Shown one piece after another: positions 13,921-24,720 of a DNA stretch of 64,000 bases. The DNA lies in assembly GCA_946406115.1 (NCBI GenBank), contig OX291543.1, positions 30,034,815-30,098,814 on the forward strand, in the 5' to 3' direction. The stretch's first letter is position 1, and every line of letters begins with the position of its first letter. Position numbers and translations under genes: made by a program. Below the pieces are notes generated by a model that saw only the letters and a program-made list of their open reading frames with translations, was not told where the DNA came from and ran no database searches. This stretch comes from Apoda limacodes. Lineage: Eukaryota; Arthropoda; Insecta; Lepidoptera; Limacodidae.

Positions 13921-13924
13921 AATA

Positions 13925-14404
13925 AAAAATCGGCCAAGTGCGAGTCTGGCTCGCGCACCGAGGGTTCCGTGCAAACTTGTCATATGTTGTTGTATATTAT
14001 TAAAAATATTTTTATTATGTGATGTAACTAGAAATTTACGGTTTTCCCAATTTTTTCTTTATCTGTACTATAAGACGTTGCTTCGTACCAAATTTCAAGA
14101 TTCTGAGTTCACGGGAAGTACCCTTGCGATTTTCGAAAATTTGCGGAAATTTGCGGCATAAAAGGCTGTATCTTTTGATTGCGTTGGCTTAGAAGTTAGA
14201 TTTTTTTACAGCTCTAAGGGACAGAAGAGAGTTAATTTTTTACTTTGCTTCAAGCTAGCTAGAATATAAATTCTAGCTTGATGCCTCTACGCGTTCCTGA
14301 GAAAAGGGGTCTTGACAGACGGACAGACAAACGGACGGACGGACAACAAAGTGATCCTATAAGGGTTCCGTTTTTTCCTTTTGAGGCACGGAACCCTAAA
14401 AACG
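13925..14404 (+). mobile_element. Non-autonomous element of the GGCCAAGTGCGAG family
   Basis: A compact copy begins atcGGCCAAGTGCGAGTCTGG and ends cacGGAACCCTAAAAA. The core has 'taccaaatttcaagattctg', 'cgggaagtaccc', a run of gacggac repeats near 14317-14345 and 'aacaaagtgatcctataagg'. It shares this core type with the copy at 8573-9457 but not with those at 18327 and 30655. Non-coding. Confidence 0.78.
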
Positions 14405-15655
14405 GCAAACGTCACATAGCCTAAAACCAGCGGACCATCAAGACCTCATTTTTCAAATTATAAATACAGACATTCGTACCCGTTAAAAACAAATACGCTT
14501 CTCCTTTTCGCCTTCGCTGTAGTCGGGTAAAAATAACCTTAACATTAAAATGATAGGTAAGGCGTAGAATGCAAAAATCCAATTCTTTGTAACCGTGCAT
14601 TAAAATTTTATCAGAGGGGGAAAAATTAAAAAATAAAAACTTTTTTTAATAAAAAAATAATTAAGTCTTAAAATCTTTATCTCATTCATAATGCGGTGGC
14701 TTAAAGTCTCGGAGGCCAGTACGTGCCGGCACGACTATGAACGCACTGCGGTCCTGATTTAGCCCGCTCTCCCCTCATTAGTGCGACGATATTATGAAGG
14801 ACTAATGGACATTCCTAACCGTTTTTACGCTCTTGACTTTACACTTTTCAGAGGAGAGATGGAAAATTGTAATTCTTGACTTTGTTGGGTGTCAATTATT
14901 TTAAATTTTGCTTAGTTTGCAAGTGCGAAGTGTAGAGTGTAATAGTAGATTGTATTACAATGGAGCAAAATAGAGATTTCTTTTTAATACTACATTACTA
15001 CAGATTATATACCTAATAGTACATTGTGTACCACCCTTGGTAAAGAGAAAATTACTAACGGACGTAGATTTAGAAGCCTAAGGCCGAAGAACTCGAGTTT
15101 GTAATTTCCGTAACGCCCGTGTTACACACAATATTTTTCATCACATTTGCGAGTAAATAAATAAAATGTAAGGTGAATAAATAAATAAACTCACCAAAAC
15201 GAAATTGAAATAGCGGGAAAAGAGAAAACAACGCCAATACCAGATGGTGCTACTTATCTTGGGAATTTATTAAATAAAAAAAATGGCTGAAGTTAAAACA
15301 TACAAAACATATTTCAAACAACAGTACAGTGTTTATACATACTTGATTTAACGGGCACGTTATTACATTTTCTTTAACTAGTCGAAAAGATGGTGCAAGA
15401 AAAATAAGCTAGTTATTTTAACAGCAAAATATGTTTTTGTCGGTCATGAAAAACCAGCACTACCAATAGAAAATAACTAGATATTTGATCCACTTGATAA
15501 TTATATACGTTTGAAAAGTAAATAGTCCTTATACAAAATTATTATTTGGGATTAGAATAAAATAGGATTATACAATCGGTTAGCGCCAGCAAAAATTAAA
15601 GTTAGGTAACGAAGAGTGAAGCGATAAGCAGGTAGGTTGTATTTATAAACAACCA
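14405..15655. other. Unassigned AT-rich DNA
   Basis: No gene or known repeat. A 12-bp perfect palindrome CGTGCCGGCACG lies near 14732-14743 in a GC-richer patch (14695-14800). Confidence 0.4.
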
Positions 15656-15689
15656 AAATTAAATTGAGCCTGTTTAACTTCGTACTTTT

Positions 15690-16945
15690 TTTTAATACCA
15701 CAAAGGCGGCAAACAAGCTTACAGTCCGCCTGATGGTAAGCGGTTACCGCAGACTATGGATGTTTGCAGCACATGGGACATCACTCGCACGTTGCCGACT
15801 CTTTAGAAATCTAATAACTTGTTTCTTGAAGAATACCATTCTATAGTCCTTAGAGAAACCCTGGACAGGAAGCTCATTCTATAACCTAAGTGTTTGCGGG
15901 AGTAAGTTTCACGGAAACCACACTGTACGTGACCATTTAGGTTCTAAGGTGTGAGGATGTATTATTTGCCGATGGCAAGCGGTGCGATGGTAGAAAGTAA
16001 CCGTGGGCATCATTTCGAACAATTCCTTAGAATATACCCCATTATACAAGCGGTAAGGCACACACAGAGAGGCAAAGACTCTCCTTTCCTCAGACTAAAG
16101 GGTGCGATATAGCTTGCGAGTTTGGAATCTTCGACGATTCTCAGAGCCCGTCGATGAACAGAGTCAAACGGCTAAGCTGGTATCCTGGTGCACTCGCCCA
16201 GGGATAGCAGCAGTACTCTATATGGGGCCAGTCCTGCGACTTGTAAAACAGGAACCTTTGCCCGAGATGAAGTACTGCTTCGCTCTATTGAGTACTCCAA
16301 GTTTTTTGGACGCCAGCTTTACCTTGTCTTGCAAATTATCTCGAAACTAATCATCGCTGGAGATGTTAACACCAAGTATCCCAATGCTCTTGGAGATAGT
16401 TAGGGGTATGTTCTGAAATTGTGGGACTTCAGTGAATGGGGTTTTCTTAGCAATGAACGCGCAGACTTGTGTCTTTGTAGGGTTGAAATAGGACACAGTT
16501 TTCCCGTTCCCAGACAGAGACCTTAGACAGAAGGGGCTCGATTTCAGACCAAATGCACGACCCATGTAAGCGGCTCTTGTACTGTCATCTGCATAACAAT
16601 GTATGTATTTGATGTCCAAAATGTCAATGATATGCAGTACAAACAGCGTAGAAGACAGCACAAAGCATTGCGGAAAACCAGAATTAATGTCCATGCTATC
16701 AGAGCAACTACCGTCAACTACGGCTCGTATACGTTTGCCGAACAAAAAGCTAGCAACCCATTTACACAAACCCTTCGGGCACTCCGTAAGATGGCAACTT
16801 CGATAAAAGACCCCGGTGTCAGACCTGATCGAATGCCTTCGCTATGTACAGGCTATAGGCCAATTCCTACCCCTGATTCGCAATGGCTAGTACCCATCGG
16901 TGTGTGTGCAAAGACGTACTTTTCACTCGCTTCCTAACTAACCAA
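15690..16945 (-). pseudogene. Jockey-type LINE, reverse transcriptase to 3' tail (reverse strand)
   Basis: Running from 16945 down to 15690, the reverse strand encodes RT blocks in order: HRW-x-x-A-I; the motif A region reading SLYIAKAFDQV; the run LCKWVASFLFGKR; the motif B region VDGSCSDSMDINSGFPQC; then HCYADDST, the catalytic YADD; then the thumb FNPTKTQVCAFIAKKTPF and SIGILGVNISSDD. The longest frame is 16347-16769. Downstream come the C-terminal block and the family tail 'gcaaac...ccatcaggcggac' (reversed). Motif A appears to have lost its first Asp (family usual LDI, here LYI), motif B reads FPQC where GVPQG is usual, and there are several frameshifts, so the copy is dead. No endonuclease is present. 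Confidence 0.85.
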
Positions 16946-17419
16946 TCACCGTTGTCCTTATAGATGGGATAAAAACTTATTTTGTCGATTAACATTTTTA
17001 AACTTACGACTGTTTATTAGTATCTACGAATTAAAATAAATGCAAGGTCGATAATAACATTTTACAAGACCTGGAAAAACATATATAGTTACCCAGAAAT
17101 CGTACCTGGTACCATTGGCTCGGCAGTCACCGAGCCTTTGTAAAAAAACCCATGTGATACTTTTTTCCTCTATGAACGCTGTGTTTTTTATTGTTTCATG
17201 AAAAACTAAAGAAAAGGATAGTAGATAATAGTTAGTTAAGTAATTAGTGGTTTGGGGTGTTATAACAAACATAACATATCATATCTTTAAAATATCTTTG
17301 AAATTTAAGGATTTAAGGAATAAGTATTTCATTTAAAATTCAATTTTACATAGTTAAATTCAAAACAGTTCATTTACTAGTTTATTTTTATTGTAACATA
17401 AAAGTAACACTTATACAAA

Positions 17420-17456
<37 letters not shown>

Positions 17457-17924
17457 AACAACAAAAGTACATATTTCTTTGCACGATTGCCGGGATGCGA
17501 AAAGGGGGAATGAAAAAAAACTAATTAAAAAAGCAATCAAGGTTTTCTTGACGGCGCTCACGTTCGCCCATATCGTCTTACCCCCACTTCCTGGGGTGGA
17601 TTCCCCTCTCTTCCCAACTCGCCATCACACCCTTTAGGAGGAGGCTGGGGAGAAACGGTACTAGATTTACGTAACACGTTTAAAGTGTGTTTTGATGAAG
17701 TAATCATCCCGTTTCCCAGGACTGCGTTTAAGAATTTTGCGGCCTGGACTTACGGCTATATCCTTTTTTCACTCCAACTCTTTAATCCGGATTTCTCGCC
17801 GGGCTGCTATGTAATTTCAGTAAGTAGTTCGCATTCCTTCTAAGTGTATTGGGATTTCTGTGTCAATCTGATTTGGGTTAAATAAGGTTTAAATGTAAAA
17901 CAAATTTCTTTATGATTTGAACTA
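16946..17924. other. Unassigned DNA with a CA microsatellite
   Basis: It contains the CA repeat listed at 17424-17454 and a GC-richer pyrimidine-rich block at 17560-17660 with no reading frame of interest. The reverse frame at 17024-17272 has no known motif. Confidence 0.4.
17424..17454. repeat. (AC)n microsatellite
   Basis: An uninterrupted run of about 15 AC dinucleotides. A likely length-variable simple repeat. Confidence 0.95.
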
Positions 17925-18305
17925 GTGTTTTCCCGCGACTTCGTCCGCAGAGATTTTTTATAAAAAGAACTGTTTTTCGTTTTACCTACAAAAAAACGGA
18001 ATCCTAATACACCTTTTAATCCCCTGTTTTGCCCTTAGGGTATAATTTTTCGAAAACGGTGAAACAAGTCAATCTTTTTTTTAGCAAAGGCCAAAAACCA
18101 ATTTTTATGTATTTAGCTTTAAAAGTGACAGATTTTCATAAAAAAAAATTACAATGAATTTTGCAAAATCTTTGTTTAGTAATGCCTTTTGTCACGTAAG
18201 GAACCCACTTGCCAAATTTACAGTTTCTAGACCCAGCGGTTTGGGCTGTGCGTTAATATGTCATTGAATCAGTCATGCAATTAGTCAGTTTCTTTTTTTA
18301 TACGC
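17925..18305 (+). repeat. Lepidopteran 'cccgcgacttcgtccgc' dispersed repeat
   Basis: It starts ttCCCGCGACTTCGTCCGC and continues with 'gccaaatttacagtttctag', 'acccagcggtttgggctgtg' and 'cattgaatcagtcatgcaat'. I recall this combination, including the repeated cagt block near the end, from SINE-like repeats dispersed in moth and butterfly genomes. It has no coding capacity. It abuts the reverse-strand GGCCAAGTGCGAG-family element that starts at 18327. Confidence 0.6.
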
Positions 18306-18326
18306 AGACAAATTATTAAAGTTGTT

Positions 18327-18740
18327 TTTTAGGGTTCCGTACCCAAAGGGTGAGACTAAGACTTCACTGTCCGTCCGTCCGTCTGTCACCAGGCTGTATC
18401 TCATGAAACGTGATAGTTAGACAGTTGAAATTTTCACAGATGTTGCCGCTATAACGAATAATACTAAAAAACAGAATAAAATTAATATTTAAAGGGACTC
18501 ACATTTGATTTTTTTTGCTCGTTTTTGCTTGGTATTGATAACGGCAACAGGTCGACGCTTTAAATATTCACGGTATATTTAGTTGTATAGTCACTTTAAA
18601 AATAAATAATTTAATTAAAATAAAACAAATATTTAAGGGGGGCTCCCATACAGCAAACGTGTTTTATGTTTGCCGTTTTTGTAGATAATGTTACGGAACC
18701 CTTCGTGCGCGAGTCCGACTCGCACTTAGCCGTTTTTATT
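18327..18740 (-). mobile_element. Non-autonomous element of the GGCCAAGTGCGAG family (reverse strand)
   Basis: The plus strand reads ttTTTAGGGTTCCGTACCC at the left and 'cggaacccttcgtgcgcgag', 'ccgactcgcacttagccg' at the right, the mirror of the copy at 30655. The core has 'gtccgtccgtccgtctgtca', 'ccaggctgtatctcatgaa', 'cagttgaaattttcacagat' and 'gggctcccatacagcaaac'. It shares its ends, but not its core, with the copies at 8573 and 13925. Non-coding. Confidence 0.8.
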
Positions 18741-18826
18741 TCAATTGCCGTGTTAAATTAAATTAGTCAGAATCCTAAAAATTGTTCAGACATCTTAACT
18801 TTATTCAAGTAATTATATCTAGGGTA

Positions 18827-19716
18827 AGTCCGGGGGAGATAGCTATAAGGGATAGATGGCCAATGGGCAAAATTTAGACTCATATTAGGTGGCTTTAATG
18901 ATAATGTTGTTCGCTTCAGATTAGGGCCTACAGCAAATGGACGTGTAATTTTTTCCCGAAAAATAATATAAAAGTAAGGGATTGACATATTAGATAGTTA
19001 AAAAAAGGTTTTCAATAATGTGGTTGATTTGTACTTTTACCGTAAAGGAGTTTAGATTCGCGTTTTTTAACCAAAAAATTATTATATAATATTAAAAATC
19101 ATCAAAGTTATAGTAATTCTGTTTTATCGATATGGCTATCTGTACTGGACAATCAGGTTAAATATATGGTCTTAATTTTTTGAGGGGATAGCCATAACAT
19201 CTTGGTGCTATTTTAGGTCCACATTTTTGCTAAAATATTATTTATTGATGCCTCAAACCTTCCAAACATTGGCAAGGTGGTTGCTATTCGAAGTAACAAG
19301 GATGAAAGGGACTTTAAAGAAAAACCATGATAAGAATCAAGAAGAGATGTTGACGGTATATAAGGCTTCCATTAACTACAGTTTTTCTAGAAAAACTTGT
19401 AACTGGTATGATTCCAACTGAAAATTGACGTGTAAGGGCCTATAATGGGTTGATTTTCAACGTTCGGGGCTCACGATGAAAAGATAGACTAAGGGATATC
19501 CTATGACTATATTACTGATGCGAATGGATTCCCAAAACTTGCACAGAGTTCGAATATATGAGTCAAAACTGCAGCAAAAGAAAAAAAAGATGATAGAGGA
19601 CTCCGAGGACTAAAATATATATACTATAGCCAAAAAAAGCACTGGCCATCTCTCTCACAGTCTTATGGCCATCATCCATCTCTCCCGCAGTGTCCGAGCT
19701 CCGGGAGAGATAGCCA
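18827..19716. mobile_element. Degenerate inverted-repeat element with 'gggagagatagcc' termini
   Basis: The left end (18827-18861) has CCGGGGGAGATAGCTATAAG followed by ggatagatggcc. The right end (19643-19690) carries the reverse complement in degraded form ('tggccatctctctcacag', 'tatggccat', 'ccatctctcccgc'), followed by one direct copy CCGGGAGAGATAGCC at 19701-19715. Inside, a 64-codon frame at 19227-19421 reads RMKGTLKKNHDKNQEEML near its middle. This faintly resembles the N-terminal region of pogo/CENP-B-type transposases, but the match is weak. It is best seen as the decayed or non-autonomous form of a DNA transposon of unknown family. Confidence 0.45.
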
Positions 19717-20019
19717 AATACAATATTGTTTTTGATGACTGAACAAGCTATTTTTCAAATAGACATTATTCCACACTTTACTCGTATCATTAGTTTAAAT
19801 CTCAGAAGAAGATAAAAACCTATTTGGATGGGCGGCAGAAGGAGTACTCGCAATATAATATTGTGAGTTTGTGTATCATAGCTTGCACATAGTATTTATT
19901 AGGCCAGAAAAAAAAATTTTATGGGATTTATTTGCACTGTATATTACGGGGGTATAGTAATAATTAAGTAATTTATATTAAATTAATATGAGAATCTATA
20001 TTAAGCTATGTCCGCTCGA

Positions 20020-20430
20020 TAGAAAAATGTCAATAAAAGTAACGTTACTAAATTGTATTTCTATGAACAAGACCCTTTCGAATTGTTTTCAAGCTCAAAA
20101 ATCAAACGCAGAAGCTTACTTAATGCGTTCTATGCTTTTATTGACTTAAGATCACAGCACACATATCAAAGGAAAAGGATCGTCACCGTATCGCCTTTCG
20201 CTTTGCCGTTAACCAGGCGTCACCCTAACGTAAGCACGTAACCAAAGGGGATCAGCAGCTCCGGTACGTCAACTCGGCTATGGCTAGGCGCAGGCGACAC
20301 GCCCGCGCTTACGACTCGCCGCTCCCGAGCCGCTCGCGGGTTGATAACCATTTTTGAGCTTAAAGAAATTCGAAAGGTGTGTCTTTATAGAAATACAATT
20401 TAGTGACCTTACTTTGATTGACGTTTTCTA
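20020..20430. mobile_element. MITE-like fold-back element with ~80-bp inverted repeats and GC-rich core
   Basis: The arm at 20020-20101 pairs with the reverse complement of 20351-20430. Shared blocks in both arms include ACTAAATTGTATTTCTAT, CTTTCGAATT and AAGCTCAAAAAT. The arms differ by scattered substitutions and short gaps. The 250-bp centre is much richer in G and C than the arms ('ggcgcaggcgacacgcccgc', 'cgccgctcccgagccgctcg'). No transposase frame was seen; the 62-codon frame starting at 20053 runs through the arm and is probably chance. Confidence 0.72.
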
Positions 20431-20729
20431 TGCTAGCGTGCTCAGAACATCGTTATTTGTATTGAAATGTTCATAAGTGGCAAGATTTATGTTCCCCAGT
20501 TACTATATTTGTTACAAAAAAAAAAAAAAAGTGGGTAGTGGTGTACAACTATTTTGTACAAATTATTTAATATAAATTTATTTACACATTTATTCACATT
20601 TTTACTACATAAAATGCAAGATTGAGATACTGTACCCACCGGCTGGTATTTTCTCCAGTTACCAAGCACTCGTCACTGCACTACAAGTTGTTTGAAGGTA
20701 TCAACAAAATATAAAGTTACATTTGTACA

Positions 20730-21428
20730 ATGGAATCCATCAAGCAATCTATATCTGACATGGCAAAAATGTTTTCTACACAAATGGCACAATTCCTAGC
20801 TGAGCTCAGAGAAAATACGTCCTCAGATCTGGCTGCTGACTTTGCTAGCTTTAAAACGTTTGTTCTGTTTTCTCTAAATAATTTTCATACAAAAGCACAA
20901 TACTTGGCCAAGGAAGTTGACAGGATTGAAATGAGGAGTCGCCGCAAATTTCTTCTAGTGCATGGTGTTTCCGAAAATAAGTCTGAATAGACTGTTGTAT
21001 CTGTTACAAAAATTGCAGTACACTTGAAAATATCTTCTTTTAACAAAGATTCGATAAGCTACTGTTATCGCATGGGAAAGGCTTCAAAGGAAAAGCCAAG
21101 GCCTATTTTGGTAAAATTTCGTGAAATATCAGTTCGTGATAGGTTGTGGTTTGCCAAAACTGGTTTACGTAGTACCTGCATAACTTTATCAGAATTCCTA
21201 ACAAAGTTTCGGCATGAGGCGTTTATGGCTGCCCGAGAACGCTTCGGGACTCAAGGGGGTTCTATTGTTATCCTAACGCCTGACGGTAAGCGGCACATTG
21301 TTATCAGTTGTGATAAAGTCGACCTGATCTCCAGTGAGACCACATCCACTACAGTGACATCCGTGACCCCTGTTGCTGCAGCTTCCATGGAGACGAAAGC
21401 TAAGTCGAGGAGGACAACTAAAAAATAG
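20730..21428 (+). pseudogene. LINE ORF1 (nucleic-acid-binding protein), one in-frame stop
   Basis: The frame begins with ATG at 20730 (MESIKQSISDMAKMF...) and ends at 21428. One TAG at 20988-20990 interrupts it, just after FLLVHGVSENKSE; translation resumes in the same frame without a shift, so a single point mutation may be responsible. Residues 1-75 look helical and could form a coiled coil; the region after the stop (HRM-like CYRMGKASKEKPRPILVKFR) resembles the RNA-binding part of L1/CR1-type ORF1 proteins, with ITLSEFLTKFRHEAFMAARE after it. The tail is rich in Thr, Ser, Lys and Arg. In living elements such a protein coats the RNA. The ORF1 role is inferred from position and similarity. 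Confidence 0.8.
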
Positions 21429-21818
21429 CCGGTGTCGCTATCTCTAGTGCAAGTCACGAAACTCATTGCAATGACGTTGGCAAATAACTGGTCGCACGCT
21501 ATTCAAGTTTTCACTAAACGAACTTATCACTTTTAATGTAAAATTACCTTCGTTTTTAAAAATGTTTTATGACAGTCAAGTTATTTTCTGTTTTGTTATC
21601 TTTTTTATTGACATTTTTTTTTTTTCTTTTTTTTTTGCGGTCTGGATACACACTACTCAGCCGTATGTTTTTGTTACTTTTATTTTTTGTAAGAATGAGT
21701 GTAGGCACTTCTAATAATTTTTTTTCTTTAGACAGCTGGCAGGTAGAGTATTTAGTTATACGCCTTGTTTATATATTTTATTGTTGGTTAAGTATATTGT
21801 GTATTTAGTATTATATGA
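21429..21818 (+). other. LINE ORF1-ORF2 spacer
   Basis: A T-rich stretch between the two LINE frames. The hydrophobic frame at 21569-21808 (mostly Phe and Leu) is explained by the T runs and is not taken as a membrane protein. Confidence 0.6.
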
Positions 21819-22760
21819 ATGTATAACATAGGTGTTGATGATGATTATAATAGTGATGATTTTATGTCCTTTTCTTCAGACGGATTGAATAGTGACATTA
21901 GTTTCCAAAGTTTTAATGCTTCTCTCAGCGCAACCTTGACTTCAACCTTCTCAGATTCACTGAAAAATTTTAATGTCGTTCACTTCAACGCCAAGAGTAT
22001 CCCAGCTCATTACTCTGATATGCTAGCATCCTTTGATAACAAAGATATTCATGCCATCCTTGTGTCAGAATCGTGGCTGAACCCCTGTCTACCTTCTACT
22101 TCTTATGCCTTACCTGGTTTTCAGTTAATACGTAACGATAGAAAAGACAGAGGTGGTGGTGGGGTAGCTATTTATCTCCGTTCCCATATTCCATATTCTA
22201 TTATTGAAATGTCTCCTCAAGTTTCCTCTTTGAATACTGCCGAATACCTTTTTATCGAAATAGTTATTTCTAAAACGAAAATTCTACTCGGCGTACACTA
22301 CAGTCCTAATCTTCATAGTAACTACTTCTTTAATTTTGAAAATATCCTAGAAACCCTAACACCTCAATACAACCACACTATTATTATGGTAGACTTTAAC
22401 ACTTATCTGTTAAAAAATAACAGCCGTGTACATCAACTTAAGACAGTTGTGGATGCATGTAACTTTCACATATTACCTCTGACTGCTACACACTTTTTTC
22501 CCAATAGCACTCTTTCTTTACTGGACTTGATGATAGTTTCTTCTCCCACACACGTTTTTAAGCATGGTCAGTGCGCTGTTGACGCTTTTTCATACGATGA
22601 CTTGGTTTACTTATCATACAAGATTCGTCCTCCCAAATCCAAATCGAGAATGCTTCAGCAACGCAATTTTAGTGGGATGGATACTAAACGCTTGTCTGAT
22701 GATGCTTGCAACATCGATTGGTCTGTGGTCATTAATGCGCCTACTGTTAATGAAAAATAA
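21819..22760 (+). pseudogene. LINE ORF2, AP-type endonuclease domain
   Basis: 313 codons without a stop encode the apurinic-like endonuclease that nicks the target site. Visible motifs in order: NFNVVHFNAKSI (N-terminal strand), LVSESWL (the catalytic Glu region), IRNDRKDRGGGGVAIYLR, ILLGVHYSPN, MVDFNTY (family usual GDFN, so the Gly is replaced by Val), then LLDLMIVSSP, and SYDDLVYLSYKIRPPKSK. In relatives the last block reads x-H-D-L, with a catalytic His; here Asp stands in that place. A frameshift at about 22760 separates this frame from the linker and RT. The longest intact frame of the window, but the altered residues suggest it is inactive. The true start may be upstream. Confidence 0.85.
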
Positions 22761-24720
22761 TATTATTTAACTCATTTATTATCGATTTGTATAACATTCA
22801 TGCTCCTATACCTACCGTTAAAATCAAACATGTTCCGGCGCCCTGGCTTACGGACGAAATAAAATCTTTGATGATGAAACGAAATCGTGCCAAGGCCAAA
22901 AAAATACAAGGTTAATCCTAGCGACAGTAATCGTACAAAATAAACACTCTTGACGAATCGCTGCAATATGATGTGTAGAGATGCACAAAGACGACATATT
23001 CACAAAGCCGTTGTAAACGGTGATCCAGCAAAAGTTTGGAAATTTCTTAAGTCGTTAGGAGTTGGGAAAACGAAACTTCCTTCTATTTCAAATAATACTG
23101 ATATCAATCTCCTTAATCAACATTTTATTTCTAACGATGACTTTGACAGCAACAAAAAAAATAAAACATTAAACTCACTTTCGTCATTGTCAACTCCTGA
23201 CTTTCCTCTATTTTTTCTTAATGGATTTTCTGATTGCGATGTTAAGAAGAACATACTCGCCATTTCATCCAATGCTGTCGGTGAAGATTGCATTAGTCGT
23301 AATATGATCGTTCCCATCCTTGATATTATAACTCCTGTCATTACCAATATCCTGAATCATTCCATTTTCACAGGTGTTTTTTCTGAATCCTGGAAGGATG
23401 CTAATATAATTCCCTTAGCAAAGAAATATAATCCATCCTCCTTTTCTGATTTTCGTCCTATATCCATTCTTCCTTTCTTGCCAAAAGTTTTGGAACGGCT
23501 TGTATATCAACAGTAGTCCCATTTTCTTACAAGAAACAACCTTTTAAATCCCTTACAATCTGGTTTCCGTCCCGATCATAGTATGACTACTGCACTTGTC
23601 AAAATAACTGATGATATATGTTTTGGCATGGAAAATAGAGAGGTCACTGTTCTGACACTCTTAGATTTTAGCAACGCTTTTAACACCGTGGATTCTTTTA
23701 ACATTCTGCTACTCATTCTTAGTTCTCTTAACATTTCTCCAATCGTTATCGATTGGTCTCATAGTTACTTGTGTGGACGCCAGCAGTCGATGAAAGTCGA
23801 TGATACTCTGACTGACTGGTGCAACACAGCCGCTGGTGTTCCGCAAGGTGGCGTTTTGTCTCCTCTCTCTACCATCTCTATGCAGACGATCTTCAGATTT
23901 ACACACAAACTCCTATTAGTGAACTGACAAACGCTATCTCAATAATTAATCGAGACCTTGATCAAATTATGAAATGGAGTGAATCCTATGGCCTCATTGT
24001 TAATCCTTCGGAAACACAAGCAATCATCGTAGGCAGTTCTAGACTTATATCCAAGATTGACTGAAACGAACTCCCATTAGTAACTGTGGACGGAGTTTCT
24101 ACCCCTTATAAAGATACAGGTAAAAACCTGGGTATATTTATCGATCGAACACTATCTTGGGGTTCGCAAATAAAGGAGGTTAGTAAGAAAATATTTGCTT
24201 CAGCTAAATCTTTAGGCAGATTGCGCAATTTTCTACCAATTCCCACTGAAATTGCTCTTGCGAAATCTCTTCTTCTGCCTATTTTCGATTATGCTGATGC
24301 TAGTTATATTGACCTTACCAAGGAGCAGCTTAATAAACTTGAGTGACTTCAAAACTTCTGCATTAGACTCATTTGGTCTACGTAAGTACGACCATATTTC
24401 CAAATTCAGATCAAAGCTCAAGTGGCTCCCAATTCGACTTCGCCGGGATGCTCATGTTCTCTTTCTTCTGTATAACGTCCTGTTCAATCCAATCACACCG
24501 GTATACTTAAAGAAACGTTTTAATTTTAGCGGAAATACTTCTCTTCGAGACTACACGCTGGATGCTAAAAATTCCTTTGCATTCCTCTCAATTCTATAAT
24601 GATTCTTTCACTGTAAAGGCTGTTAGATTATGGATCGCTTTACCTTTAGAAATAAAAAGAGCAAAATCGAAGGCAATATTTAAAAATCTTATTATTGCTC
24701 ATAACTTGAAGAACTAAAAT
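22761..24720 (+). pseudogene. LINE ORF2, reverse transcriptase and C-terminal domain, multiply broken
   Basis: After a frameshift the linker continues (KHVPAPWLTDEIKSLMMKRN, ending in a stop at about 22916). RT resumes at 22950: FRPISILPFLPKVLERLV, a TAG at 23514, SGFRPDHSMTTAL, motif A TLLDFSNAFNTVD, motif B GVPQGGVLSPL, then, in another frame, HLYADDLQIYTQTPI with the catalytic YADD. Between GGVLSPL and YHLYADD only a few codons remain where relatives have about 16 more, so a small deletion joined with a frameshift removed part of the palm. Further stops lie at 24062 and 24344. The C-terminal block LKWLPIRLRRDAHVLFLLYN occupies 24415-24475. The last frame ends with AVRLWIALPLEIKRAKSK and a stop near 24717. 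Confidence 0.85.

Noticed and set aside
21569..21808. Hydrophobic 79-codon frame resembling a membrane protein
   Set aside because: It is produced by T-rich spacer DNA (Phe and Leu codons) between the two LINE ORFs.
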